This document shows positions 18,682 to 26,359 of a stretch of DNA of 64,000 nucleotides, piece after piece; position 1 is the first letter of the stretch; each line of letters opens with the position of its first letter. A program made the position numbers and the translations under genes. The DNA is from Immundisolibacter sp. (lineage in GTDB: Bacteria; Pseudomonadota; Gammaproteobacteria; Immundisolibacterales; Immundisolibacteraceae): positions 310,001 through 374,000 of the forward strand of contig NZ_JACIZD010000002.1 in assembly GCF_014359565.1 (NCBI RefSeq). Direction: 5' to 3'. The notes beneath the pieces were generated by a model. That model searched no databases, had not been told where the DNA came from, and worked only from the letters and a program-made list of their open reading frames with translations.

Positions 18682-20016
18682 TCAGCCGGCGCCTTCCATC
18701 AGCGCCAACCAGCGCCGGTGCAGCACCATGGCGGCGCCCTCGTCCTCCAGGCTGGCGCCGCCGGGAGGCAAGTCCAGACCCAGCTCCTGCGCCAGTTCGG
18801 GATCGCCGCGGCGCGCCAGGCCGCGCGAGTAGTCGCTCCAGCGCACGGCGCGACCGTTGCAGCCGATCTGGCGCTGGCGAAACTCGCTCAGATCGTCGGC
18901 CGTGGCCATGCCGCTGGCGTTGAAGAAATCCTCGTACTGGCGAATGCGGCGCAGGCGGTCGTCGGGCCCTTCGTCGCGCGGGGCGATGGCATGCGTGGTC
19001 ACCTCGGTCAGGTCCACCGCCAGCGGCCGGATCACCCGCAGCTGCGAGGACATGTGATCCAGCAACAGCAGGTTCGGGTAGATCAGCAGGTTGCGCAGGC
19101 GCCCGACCATCCAGCGCGCCGTGGCCTCGCCCAGGCGATCGCGGTACTCGTCGTAGCGGCTGAAATTGGGCCGGTCCTGCGGATTCGGCCAGTCGCCCCA
19201 CAGCATCACGTGACCGCGGCCGAGGTCGAAGTAACCGCTGTGCTTCTGCCGGTCCACGCGGCCCAGCTGCATGGCGTGCACGGCGTCGCGCCCGGCGCCG
19301 CGCGCCCGCCGTCGATCCGCAGTGGCGATGTACGTGGCGTGCGTGGCATGCAGGTGGTAGCCGTCGACGCCGCTTTCCAGTTGCAGCTTCCAGTTGCCGG
19401 GATAGGTATAGGTCGCCTGGCCGCGCAGCAGTTCCAGCCCCTCCTCGCTCTGGTCGACCAGCAGGTCGATGCAGCGGGTGGCCGGTCCCAGGTGGTCGGT
19501 GAGCGACGGCACCGCAGCGTTCAGGCTGGCGAAGATGAAGCCGCGGTAGCTGTCCACGCGAGGCAGGCGGCTGAGGCCGTGCTGGCGCTTGTCGAACTGT
19601 GGCGGGTAGGCGCCGTCCTTTTCCTTGAGCACGGCCGCCAGCTCGCCGTCGAGGTTGAAGCACCAGCCGTGCGACGGGCAGCTGAAGTCCGGCACGCTGC
19701 CTTGAGTCTCGCGCAGCAGCGTGGCGCCGTGGTGCGGACAGGCGTTGACGAACACGCCGACGTGGCCGCGCTCGTCGCGACTGACGATGACCGGCTGGCG
19801 ACCCAGGGTCAGGGTGACGAAATTGCCCGGATACGGAATCTGGCTCTCGTGGGCCAGGTACGCCCAGCCGCCCTCGAAGATGCGTTCCAGTTCCAGGTCG
19901 AACAGTTCGGGGTCGGTGTACAGGCCGCGGTCGAGCCGGCGCACGCCATCGACGGGCCGTTCATCCAGGTAGGCACGGAAACCCGAGAAACCCCGGCTTG
20001 TGCTTGGGCAGTCCAT
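18682..20016 (-). CDS. Second Rieske dioxygenase alpha subunit, no beta partner nearby
   Basis: A 444-residue aromatic ring dioxygenase large subunit of the BenA/AntA/CbdA kind. Rieske ligands are C93/H95 and C113/H116 (CPHHG, CPSHGW). The mononuclear iron motif ESGVDGYHLHATH gives D218, H221 and H226. No beta subunit, ferredoxin or reductase gene is adjacent, unlike benzoate or anthranilate dioxygenase operons. It differs strongly from the alpha subunit at 5878-7149 and is not a recent duplicate. An FNR-like palindrome lies 66 bp upstream, and the fnr gene itself is 90 bp further upstream on the same strand. The substrate is not known. Confidence 0.9.
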   Translation of the reverse strand: MDCPSTSRGFSGFRAYLDERPVDGVRRLDRGLYTDPELFDLELERIFEGGWAYLAHESQIPYPGNFVTLTLGRQPVIVSRDERGHVGVFVNACPHHGATLLRETQGSVPDFSCPSHGWCFNLDGELAAVLKEKDGAYPPQFDKRQHGLSRLPRVDSYRGFIFASLNAAVPSLTDHLGPATRCIDLLVDQSEEGLELLRGQATYTYPGNWKLQLESGVDGYHLHATHATYIATADRRRARGAGRDAVHAMQLGRVDRQKHSGYFDLGRGHVMLWGDWPNPQDRPNFSRYDEYRDRLGEATARWMVGRLRNLLIYPNLLLLDHMSSQLRVIRPLAVDLTEVTTHAIAPRDEGPDDRLRRIRQYEDFFNASGMATADDLSEFRQRQIGCNGRAVRWSDYSRGLARRGDPELAQELGLDLPPGGASLEDEGAAMVLHRRWLALMEGAG

Positions 20017-20081
20017 GACGAAGATCCCTGCCGGTCACGCGAAATCGACCTTCAGGGTGGCACGGGGTGTGCCGGCGGCCG

Positions 20082-20095
20082 TTGACGCCTGTCAA
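20082..20095 (-). promoter_or_regulatory. FNR-like operator before the second dioxygenase
   Basis: TTGACGCCTGTCAA has the same TTGAC-N4-GTCAA arms as the site at 7731-7744. It lies between the stop of fnr and the start of the dioxygenase gene. No good -10 box is visible at the expected distance. Confidence 0.5.
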
Positions 20096-20106
20096 GGCGC
20101 AGGCGC

Positions 20107-20862
20107 TCAGCGGCAGGCTTCGCGCGCGGGCTCGTCCGGCTCGGCACCGGCCAGGGCGCGCAGCTCGGGCAGGTTCAGGATGTCGACCGCGCGGCCGTCG
20201 ATGGCCAGCACGCCGGTATCCTGCAGGCGGCGCAGCAGGCGACTGACGGTTTCCGCCGCCAGGCCGAGGAAATTGGCGATGTCGATGCGCGCCATGGGCA
20301 ACAGAAAACGCGTTGCCGAATACCCGCGCTGCGAGAAACGCACCGACAGGCTCAGCAGCAGCACCGCCAGGCGTCGTTCCGGTGACTGCTTGCCCAACGA
20401 CAGCAGTTGTTCCTCGCGCTTGGTGATCTCGCGGCTCATCAGGCGCAGCAACTGATGCTGCAGGGCCGGCACCTGGCGGGCGGTTTCCTCGAGGCGCTCG
20501 AATGGCACCTCGCACACGCTGACCGTCTCGAGCGTACGGGCGCTGGCCGCGTGCACGCCCTGCGTAAGTCCGTCCAGGCCCAACAGCTCGCCCGGCAGGT
20601 GAAAGCCGATGATCTGCTCACTGCCATCCTGGCCGACGGTGAAGCTTTTGACCGCCCCGGACCTGGCCACGAAGATGGACGTGAACGGATCGCCCTCGCG
20701 GAACAGATATTTGCCGCGCGGCAGCGGGCGCGAGCGGTGGACGATCTTCTCCAGCAGGTCGATGTCGGTGTCGCTCACGCCCAGTGGCAGGCACAGCTCG
20801 TGCAGGCTGCAGCTGCGGCAGGCACGCTGCATGTTGCGCAGGGACAGTGAGGTCTCGTTCAC
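20107..20862 (-). CDS. fnr: FNR-type oxygen-sensing transcription regulator
   Basis: A 251-residue CRP/FNR protein with the cysteines of a true [4Fe-4S] oxygen sensor: C15, C18 and C24 in the C-x2-C-x5-C pattern, and C117. After the cyclic-nucleotide-type sensor domain comes a helix-turn-helix with ETVSRLLRR, the FNR recognition helix in which E, S and R read TTGAT half-sites. This is the ANR/FNR type rather than cysteine-free DNR. The start is a GTG at 20862 with AGGA upstream; the longer open frame is non-homologous. Targets probably include the palindromes at 7731, 16585 and 20082. Confidence 0.93.
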   Translation of the reverse strand: MNETSLSLRNMQRACRSCSLHELCLPLGVSDTDIDLLEKIVHRSRPLPRGKYLFREGDPFTSIFVARSGAVKSFTVGQDGSEQIIGFHLPGELLGLDGLTQGVHAASARTLETVSVCEVPFERLEETARQVPALQHQLLRLMSREITKREEQLLSLGKQSPERRLAVLLLSLSVRFSQRGYSATRFLLPMARIDIANFLGLAAETVSRLLRRLQDTGVLAIDGRAVDILNLPELRALAGAEPDEPAREACR

Positions 20863-21014
20863 ACCGCGAATCCTGATATCGGAATGAAGCGCGCAGTATG
20901 GCGCAAGCACCCGCCGCCAGCGAATGACCGGCCGCGCGGCGCGCCTCGTCCGGCTGCCATAATCACAACCCAACCGGGCATCCGGCCCGGCCTGCACCCC
21001 TGCGGAGCGGCATC

Positions 21015-21617
21015 TTGAACGTGCTTGCCCATGCGCTGCTTGCCCAGCACGCCGGCTGCTCGCTGGTCGGCAACCTGCTGGGTGATTTCGTGCGCGGCGC
21101 GCCGCCACCACATTTCCCGCCCGCCTGGCAGGACGGCATCCGCCTGCACCGGCGCATCGACGGCTTCGTCGATCGCCATGCCGCCTCCGCCCGCAGCGTG
21201 GCGCGTCTGCCGGCCGAGCAACGGCGCTGGGCGCGGGTGGCGCTGGATGTCTATTACGACCACCTGCTGGCCTGCGACTGGGCGCGCTACAGCAGCGTGC
21301 CGCTGGCGCAGTTCGCCGCTGGCGTGTATGCGACGCTCGACGAGCACTACCCTGCCCTGCCACCGAATCTGGCGCGGTTTGCCGGCTTCATGGCCAGCCG
21401 CGACCTGCTCGCCGGCTATCGCGAGCCGGCGGTCATCGCCGAAGTCCTGGCGCGCATGGCCGGGCGAGTGCGCCGGCCCAACACCCTGGCCAAGGTGTTC
21501 CCCGACCTGGCCGCGGCCCGCGACGGCATCGCGCAGGATTTCTCGCAGCTGTTCCCGGCCACGCTGGCCTTCGCCCGCAGCGAGGTCGCCGCGCGCTGCG
21601 TGCAGCCGGCGGCCTGA
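21015..21617 (+). CDS. ACP phosphodiesterase-like protein (AcpH family)
   Basis: A 200-residue protein of the AcpH/DUF479 family, which removes the 4'-phosphopantetheine arm from acyl carrier protein. The N-terminus MNVLAHALLA, the GNLLGDFVRG segment near 19-28 and DHLLACDW near 79-86 match the family. It starts with TTG at 21015, preceded by GGAG. No other fatty-acid synthesis gene is adjacent. Activity of many homologues is untested. Confidence 0.84.
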   Translation: MNVLAHALLAQHAGCSLVGNLLGDFVRGAPPPHFPPAWQDGIRLHRRIDGFVDRHAASARSVARLPAEQRRWARVALDVYYDHLLACDWARYSSVPLAQFAAGVYATLDEHYPALPPNLARFAGFMASRDLLAGYREPAVIAEVLARMAGRVRRPNTLAKVFPDLAAARDGIAQDFSQLFPATLAFARSEVAARCVQPAA

Positions 21618-21751
21618 AAACGCCCGATCCGCGCGCTGGAGCGGCGCTCAGCGCGCAGCTTCGGGCATCATAGCCAGCCGGCCGCATACGGGATTCGTGC
21701 CTGAAGGCGCAGCGACGGATTCCCCGGCCGGCCAACCATCCGGAGTTGCCC

Positions 21752-22357
21752 GTGTCGCGCATGATTCCCGACCTGGAAGGCCATTTTCGCCGCCAGACCC
21801 GACCCCAGCGGGCCGATCTGACGCAGGTGGCGATTGCTGCTGCCGCCGACGGCATCCCCACCATCGGGCCAGTGTTGGGCAACCTGCTGGCCCTGCTGGC
21901 GCGGTTCGGTGGCGCGCGGCGCGTGCTCGATCTGGGCGCCGGCAACGGCTACTCGACCCTGTATCTGGCCGACGGCATGGCCGGCGAGGGCGAAATCGTG
22001 GCCCTCGAAAGCGATCCGCGCCGGGCCGTGGCAGCCCGCCAGAACCTGGTCGGCTGCCGCGTCAGGACCAGCGTGCTGATCGGCGCCGCGCAGGAAGTAC
22101 TGCCGGGCCTGGTGGCCCCGTTCGACCTGATTCTGCTGGACATCGACAAGGCCGACTACCTGTACGCGCTGGATCACTGCGCCCGTCTGCTGCGCCCCGG
22201 CGGCCTGCTGGTGGCCGACAACACCGGCTTTGTGGATGCCGAGCCGTTCAACGCCGCGCTGGCCGCCGATCAACGCTTTCGCAGCGTGAACCTGCTGTGC
22301 CTGCTGCCGGGGCACAGCCCGGAGCAGGACGGCGTGGCGCTGGCCGTGCGCCTGTAA
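21752..22357 (+). CDS. O-methyltransferase (COG4122 type)
   Basis: A SAM-dependent methyltransferase of about 201 residues. The SAM-binding motif VLDLGAGNGYST lies near residues 58-69, followed by an acidic strand end VALESD and a metal-binding-like LLDIDKADY near 129-137, as in catechol O-methyltransferase relatives. The start was set at the GTG at 21752, preceded by GGAG; the ATG at 21761 is possible. The substrate is unknown. Confidence 0.84.
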   Translation: MSRMIPDLEGHFRRQTRPQRADLTQVAIAAAADGIPTIGPVLGNLLALLARFGGARRVLDLGAGNGYSTLYLADGMAGEGEIVALESDPRRAVAARQNLVGCRVRTSVLIGAAQEVLPGLVAPFDLILLDIDKADYLYALDHCARLLRPGGLLVADNTGFVDAEPFNAALAADQRFRSVNLLCLLPGHSPEQDGVALAVRL

Positions 22358-22373
22358 GCGATCGCGGCGCGGC

Positions 22374-23150
22374 ATGTGCCTGCTGGTGCTGGCCTGGCGC
22401 GTGCTGGAAGACTGCCCGCTGCTGCTGGCGGCCAACCGGGACGAACTGTACGAGCGCCCGGCCGCGCCGGCGCAGTTCTGGCCCGAGGCGCCGCAGCTGC
22501 TGGCCGGTCGCGACCTGCTGGCCGGCGGCACCTGGCTTGGCGTGACCCGCGACGGGCGCTTTGCCGCCGTGACCAATTACCGCGAGGCGCGGACCGTCAA
22601 CCCGCCACCGCGCTCGCGCGGCGCACTGGCGCGCGATTACCTGCTGGGCGGGACCAGTGCCGACGAGTATGTGCAGTCGCTGCCGGCGCACGCGGCCGAC
22701 TACGCCGGCTTCAACCTGCTGTGCGGCGACCGTCAGTCGCTGTGGTGGTACAGCAATCGGGGCGACCCACCGCGGCACCTGCCGCCGGGCATCTACGGCC
22801 TCTCGAACCACCTGCTGGACACGCCGTGGCCCAAGGTGCAAGCCAGCAAGGCGGCGCTAGCCAGCCTATGTGCCGACGGCGCCGCGTCCACCAGCGCACT
22901 GCTGGACCTGCTGCAGGACCGGCGTACCCATCCGGCAGCCGCCGATCCGGCCATTGGGCTCGATAGCGCCCTGGCGCAGGCACTGTCGGCCATCTTCATA
23001 GAAACCCCGCGCTACGGCACCCGCTGCTCGACCGTGCTGCGGATCAGCGCCGACGCACGGGTGGAGTTGGTCGAACGCCGCCACGCACCCGAACGCGGCG
23101 AGTCGCAGTTTCGTTTTCCGCTGCAAGAATCGAGGGCACACCCAGCATGA
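22374..23150 (+). CDS. NRDE family protein (TANGO2-like)
   Basis: A 258-residue protein with the defining ANRDEL motif near residue 20 and Cys2 directly after the initiator Met, which could act as an N-terminal nucleophile. Further conserved parts are AGGTWLGVTRDGRFAAVTN, GLSNHLLDTPWPKV and a terminal RYGTRCSTVL. The human relative TANGO2 has been linked to haem or lipid handling; the bacterial role is not established. It overlaps the next gene by 4 nt (ATGA) and is probably co-transcribed with it. Confidence 0.87.
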   Translation: MCLLVLAWRVLEDCPLLLAANRDELYERPAAPAQFWPEAPQLLAGRDLLAGGTWLGVTRDGRFAAVTNYREARTVNPPPRSRGALARDYLLGGTSADEYVQSLPAHAADYAGFNLLCGDRQSLWWYSNRGDPPRHLPPGIYGLSNHLLDTPWPKVQASKAALASLCADGAASTSALLDLLQDRRTHPAAADPAIGLDSALAQALSAIFIETPRYGTRCSTVLRISADARVELVERRHAPERGESQFRFPLQESRAHPA

Positions 23151-23575
23151 GCATCTGGCGTCCCGGCCTGACGGTCGAACAACTGAACGCGCCGCGCATC
23201 GGCGGCAGCATGGCCTGGCATCTTGGCGTGCGCTTTATCGAGGTCGGCCCGGATTACCTGCGGGCGACCATGCCGGTCAACGAATTCACCCGCCAGCCGG
23301 CCGGCATCCTGCACGGCGGCGCCAACGTGGTACTGGCCGAGACCATCGGCTCGGTCGCGTCCGGCGTGCTGGCCGGGCACGAGGGCCTGCGCCACGTCGG
23401 CCTGGAAGTGAACGCAAACCACCTGCGCAGCGTGGCCGACGGCCTGGTGACGGCCACCGTGCGCCCCATCCACACCGGCAGAACCACGCAAGTCTGGGAC
23501 ATCCGGATCGAGGACGAGGCGGGTAGAATCAGCTGCGTGTCCCGCCTCACCGTGATGACCATAGGTGCGCGCTGA
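23147..23575 (+). CDS. Hotdog-fold acyl-CoA thioesterase
   Basis: A 142-residue PaaI/YdiI-type thioesterase. The hotdog signature GILHGGANVVLAETIGS near 53-69 holds the catalytic Glu in the long helix, and VNANHLRSV precedes the dimer strands. It would hydrolyse an aromatic or hydroxylated acyl-CoA; YdiI relatives act on 1,4-dihydroxy-2-naphthoyl-CoA. The start overlaps the end of the NRDE gene. The precise substrate is open. Confidence 0.86.
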   Translation: MSIWRPGLTVEQLNAPRIGGSMAWHLGVRFIEVGPDYLRATMPVNEFTRQPAGILHGGANVVLAETIGSVASGVLAGHEGLRHVGLEVNANHLRSVADGLVTATVRPIHTGRTTQVWDIRIEDEAGRISCVSRLTVMTIGAR

Positions 23576-23617
23576 GGCCGATGCCGTTTTCCATCCCCCA
23601 CTTCCGAGGAGCGCTCC

Positions 23618-24100
23618 ATGAGCATCAAAGTAGGCGACAAGATTCCCTCCGTGACCCTGACGCAGATGACTGCCGAAGGCCCGAAGCCGGTTTCCACCGA
23701 CGACGTGTTCGCCGGCAAGAAGGTCGTGCTGTTCGCCGTGCCGGGCGCCTTCACGCCCCTGTGCTCTGGCCAGCACCTGCCCGGCTACGTGAAGCTGGCC
23801 GACCAGTTCAAGGCCAAGGGCGTGGACCAGATCGTGTGCGTATCGGTCAACGACGCGTTCGTGATGGGCGCCTGGGCCAAGGACCAGCAGGTCGGCGACA
23901 AGGTGCTGCTGCTGGCCGACGGCAATGCCGATTTCGCCAAGGCCATGGGCCTGGAGCTGGACGGCAGCGGCTTTGGCATGGGCAAGCGCTCGCAGCGCTA
24001 TGCGCTGATCGCCGAAGACGGCGTGGTCAAGCACCTGGGCGTCGAGGAAGGCCGCACCTTCGAGGCCAGCAAGGCCGAGACGATTCTGGCGGCACTGTAA
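23618..24100 (+). CDS. Peroxiredoxin (Prx5 family)
   Basis: A 160-residue peroxidase that reduces hydrogen peroxide and organic peroxides. The active-site segment PGAFTPLCS carries the peroxidatic Cys49. Other Prx5 features are SVNDAFVMGAW and LLADGNADFAKAMGL. There is no glutaredoxin fusion, so the reductant is probably thioredoxin or glutathione from elsewhere. An AGGAGCG ribosome-binding site precedes the ATG, and a strong hairpin follows the gene. Confidence 0.94.
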   Translation: MSIKVGDKIPSVTLTQMTAEGPKPVSTDDVFAGKKVVLFAVPGAFTPLCSGQHLPGYVKLADQFKAKGVDQIVCVSVNDAFVMGAWAKDQQVGDKVLLLADGNADFAKAMGLELDGSGFGMGKRSQRYALIAEDGVVKHLGVEEGRTFEASKAETILAAL

Positions 24101-24110
24101 GCAAGACGGC

Positions 24111-24139
24111 CGGGCTGCACGGCGCTGCCGTGCAGCCCG
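24111..24139 (+). terminator. Strong hairpin after the peroxiredoxin gene
   Basis: A perfect 12-bp stem CGGGCTGCACGG with a 5-nt loop starts 10 nt after the stop codon. It lacks a T-run, so termination strength is uncertain. Confidence 0.6.
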
Positions 24140-24221
24140 CAGCCGGTCGGCGCCTGCAACGGGCGTCGCCGTGATCGAACACCACAAAAAACGCACCCGG
24201 CCCATCGGGCGAGGAGACGCC

Positions 24222-25376
24222 ATGGATTTCGCCTTCACTGAAGATCAGCTCGCCATCCGCGAGGCAGTCAGCCGCTACGGTTCCGAGCGCCTGGCGCCCG
24301 GCTACCTGCAGCGCGAGAAGACCGGCTTCGAGCCCGGGCTGATCCAGGAGATGGGCAGCCTGGGCTACATCGCCCCGGAAATGCCGCAGGACATGGGCGG
24401 TGCCGGGCTGGACGCCGTCACCGCGGGCGTGATCGTGGAGGAAATCGCCTACCACGACTTCAACGCCTCCTACGTGCAGCTGATGGGCTCGCTGTGCGCC
24501 ACCATCCTCACCCGCCACGCGCAACCGGACCTGGCGCGCGCGGTGGTGGGACAAATCTGCCGCGGCGAAATCCTGGTCGGCCTCGGCCTGACCGAGCCGG
24601 GCGGTGGCTCGGACGCGGCGAACCTGAAACTGCGCGCCACCCGCAAGGGCGATGTCTACGTCCTGAAGGGCGAAAAAGCCTCGGCCTCGTTCGCCGCCCA
24701 CATGCACAAGATGGTCGTTTTCGCCCGCACCGGCAGCCAGGAAGATCGCGCCAGGGGCATCAGCGCCTTTCTGGTCGACATGGACAGCCCCGGCATCAGC
24801 CGCCTGCCGTATGACGATCTGGGCACCCGTCCGGTCGGCCGCGGCTCGGTGTTCTTCGACGACGTGGAAGTGCCGGCCAGCCGCATGCTGGGCGACGAGA
24901 ACCGCGGCTTCGGGCAGGTCATGGCCGGCTTCGACTACAGCCGCGGCCTGATCGGCCTGCAGTGCCTGGGCGCCGCCCGGGCGTCGCTGGAGGAAACCTG
25001 GGCCTACGTCACCGAGCGCGAGGCCTTCGGCCGGCCGCTGGCCAAGTTCCAGGGCGTCACCGAACCGCTGGCCGAGTTCGAGACCCTGATGGAAGCCTGC
25101 CGCCTGCTGTGCTTCAAGACCCTGTGGCTGCGCGACCGCGGCCTGCCGCACACGTCCGAGGCAGCCATGGTCAAGTGGTGGGCGCCCAAGCTGGCCTTCG
25201 ATGTCATCCACCAGTGCCTGATCACCAACGGCCACTACGGCTACAGCACCGACCTGCCGCACCAGCAGCGCCTGCGGGACGTGCTGGGCCTGCAGATCGG
25301 CGACGGCACGGCGCAGATCCAGAAGATGATCATCTCGCGCGAGAAGGTCGGCCGCGTGGCGGTGCCCTATGCCTGA
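24222..25376 (+). CDS. Acyl-CoA dehydrogenase with Asp at the usual catalytic Glu
   Basis: A 384-residue FAD-dependent acyl-CoA dehydrogenase. FAD-binding segments GLTEPGGGSDAA (122-133) and a DVLGLQIGDGTAQIQK end are clear. In medium-chain dehydrogenase the catalytic base is the Glu just before GT in YEGT; here that position is D361 (GDGT). An Asp at this place has been described in cyclohexanecarboxyl-CoA type dehydrogenases, which would fit an alicyclic or aromatic acid pathway. That assignment is inference. The ATG at 24222 has a GAGGAGA ribosome-binding site. It overlaps the following enoyl-CoA hydratase gene by 8 nt. Confidence 0.9.
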   Translation: MDFAFTEDQLAIREAVSRYGSERLAPGYLQREKTGFEPGLIQEMGSLGYIAPEMPQDMGGAGLDAVTAGVIVEEIAYHDFNASYVQLMGSLCATILTRHAQPDLARAVVGQICRGEILVGLGLTEPGGGSDAANLKLRATRKGDVYVLKGEKASASFAAHMHKMVVFARTGSQEDRARGISAFLVDMDSPGISRLPYDDLGTRPVGRGSVFFDDVEVPASRMLGDENRGFGQVMAGFDYSRGLIGLQCLGAARASLEETWAYVTEREAFGRPLAKFQGVTEPLAEFETLMEACRLLCFKTLWLRDRGLPHTSEAAMVKWWAPKLAFDVIHQCLITNGHYGYSTDLPHQQRLRDVLGLQIGDGTAQIQKMIISREKVGRVAVPYA

Positions 25377-26163
25377 GGCGACCGCGGATTCGGGCACCGT
25401 CGTCGCCGTCAGCCGCCACGGCGCGACGATCGTCCTGGAACTGGCCCGGCCGGAAAAATTCAATTGCCTGAGCAGCGCCGTGCACCGGGCCATCGAGGCC
25501 GCGCTCGATGCGGCCGAAGCGAACCCTGCCTGCCGGGCGCTGCTGATCGCCGCCCAGGGCAAGCACTTTTGCACCGGCGCCGATCTGGCCGAGGTGCAGG
25601 CCCTGCGCGCCGCCGGCCGCTTCGACGAATTCATCGCGCTCGGCCACCGCGTTTTGTGCCGGCTGGAGGCCTCGCCGCTGCCGGTGATCATCGCCGTGCA
25701 AGGCCTGTGCCTGGCCGGCGGCCTCGAACTGGCGCTGGCCGGCGACCTCATCCTCGCCGCCGAGGGCGCCAAGCTTGGTGACCAACACGCGCAGTTCGGA
25801 CTGGTACCCGGCTGGGGCGGCAGCCAGCGTTTGCCGCGGCGGGTCGGCCAGGCGCGCGCGCTCGATCTGATGTTCTCCGCCCGCTGGCTGGCAGCGAACG
25901 AGGCGCAGGACTGGGGCCTGGTGGCACAGGTCATCCCGGACGCCGAGCTGCGCGAACGGGCGCTGGATTACTGCATCACGCTCGCCACCCGCAGCCGCCC
26001 GGGCCTGGCGGCCATGAAGCGCCTGGCCCGCGCCGGCGCCGATCTGCCGCTGGCCGACGCGCTGGCGCTGGAACAACGCCTGGCCCTGGAAGCCATGGCC
26101 GGGCCGGATGTGGACGAGGGCCTGGCGGCTTTCGGCGAGCGGCGCCCGCCACGATTCCGCTGA
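25369..26163 (+). CDS. Enoyl-CoA hydratase/isomerase family protein, second Glu replaced
   Basis: A 264-residue crotonase-fold enzyme. The first oxyanion region HFCTGADL is near 66-73, and AGGLELALAGD carries E120, equivalent to Glu144 of rat enoyl-CoA hydratase. By alignment to the conserved GTIPG loop (here GLVPG, 144-148), the second catalytic Glu164 is replaced by H140. It may therefore not be a standard hydratase; hydrolase, isomerase or dienoyl-CoA chemistry are options. It is coupled to the acyl-CoA dehydrogenase by an 8-nt overlap, so the two probably act on successive CoA intermediates. Confidence 0.88.
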   Translation: MPEATADSGTVVAVSRHGATIVLELARPEKFNCLSSAVHRAIEAALDAAEANPACRALLIAAQGKHFCTGADLAEVQALRAAGRFDEFIALGHRVLCRLEASPLPVIIAVQGLCLAGGLELALAGDLILAAEGAKLGDQHAQFGLVPGWGGSQRLPRRVGQARALDLMFSARWLAANEAQDWGLVAQVIPDAELRERALDYCITLATRSRPGLAAMKRLARAGADLPLADALALEQRLALEAMAGPDVDEGLAAFGERRPPRFR

Positions 26164-26188
26164 ACAGGGCGCTGACTCGGCGGCGCCG

Positions 26189-26347
26189 GTCTCGATCCAA
26201 CAAATTGCCGACGTGCCCGCGGTGTTCGTGGGTGACCAACTGGCCATCAGGATTCCGATGAAACGGGTGCACGGGATCGCCGCCACCATGTTCGCCGCCT
26301 TGGCTGCGGCGACCCTGCTCGATGCAGGCCGGGCGGTGGGTTTTTGA
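26189..26347 (+). pseudogene. C-terminal remnant of a TMEM165/GDT1 (UPF0016) cation exporter
   Basis: In this frame the translation reads ADVPAVFVGDQLAIRIPMK followed by an alanine-rich membrane helix and a stop. It resembles the last helices of UPF0016 family manganese or calcium exporters (pattern VPAVxxG...LxxRIPxKxxHxIAAxxFAxLG). The rest of the gene is missing, and the upstream sequence belongs to the hydratase gene. It precedes dmeF by 12 nt, so a metal-transport pair may once have existed. Confidence 0.5.
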
Positions 26348-26359
26348 CAGGACGGGACG

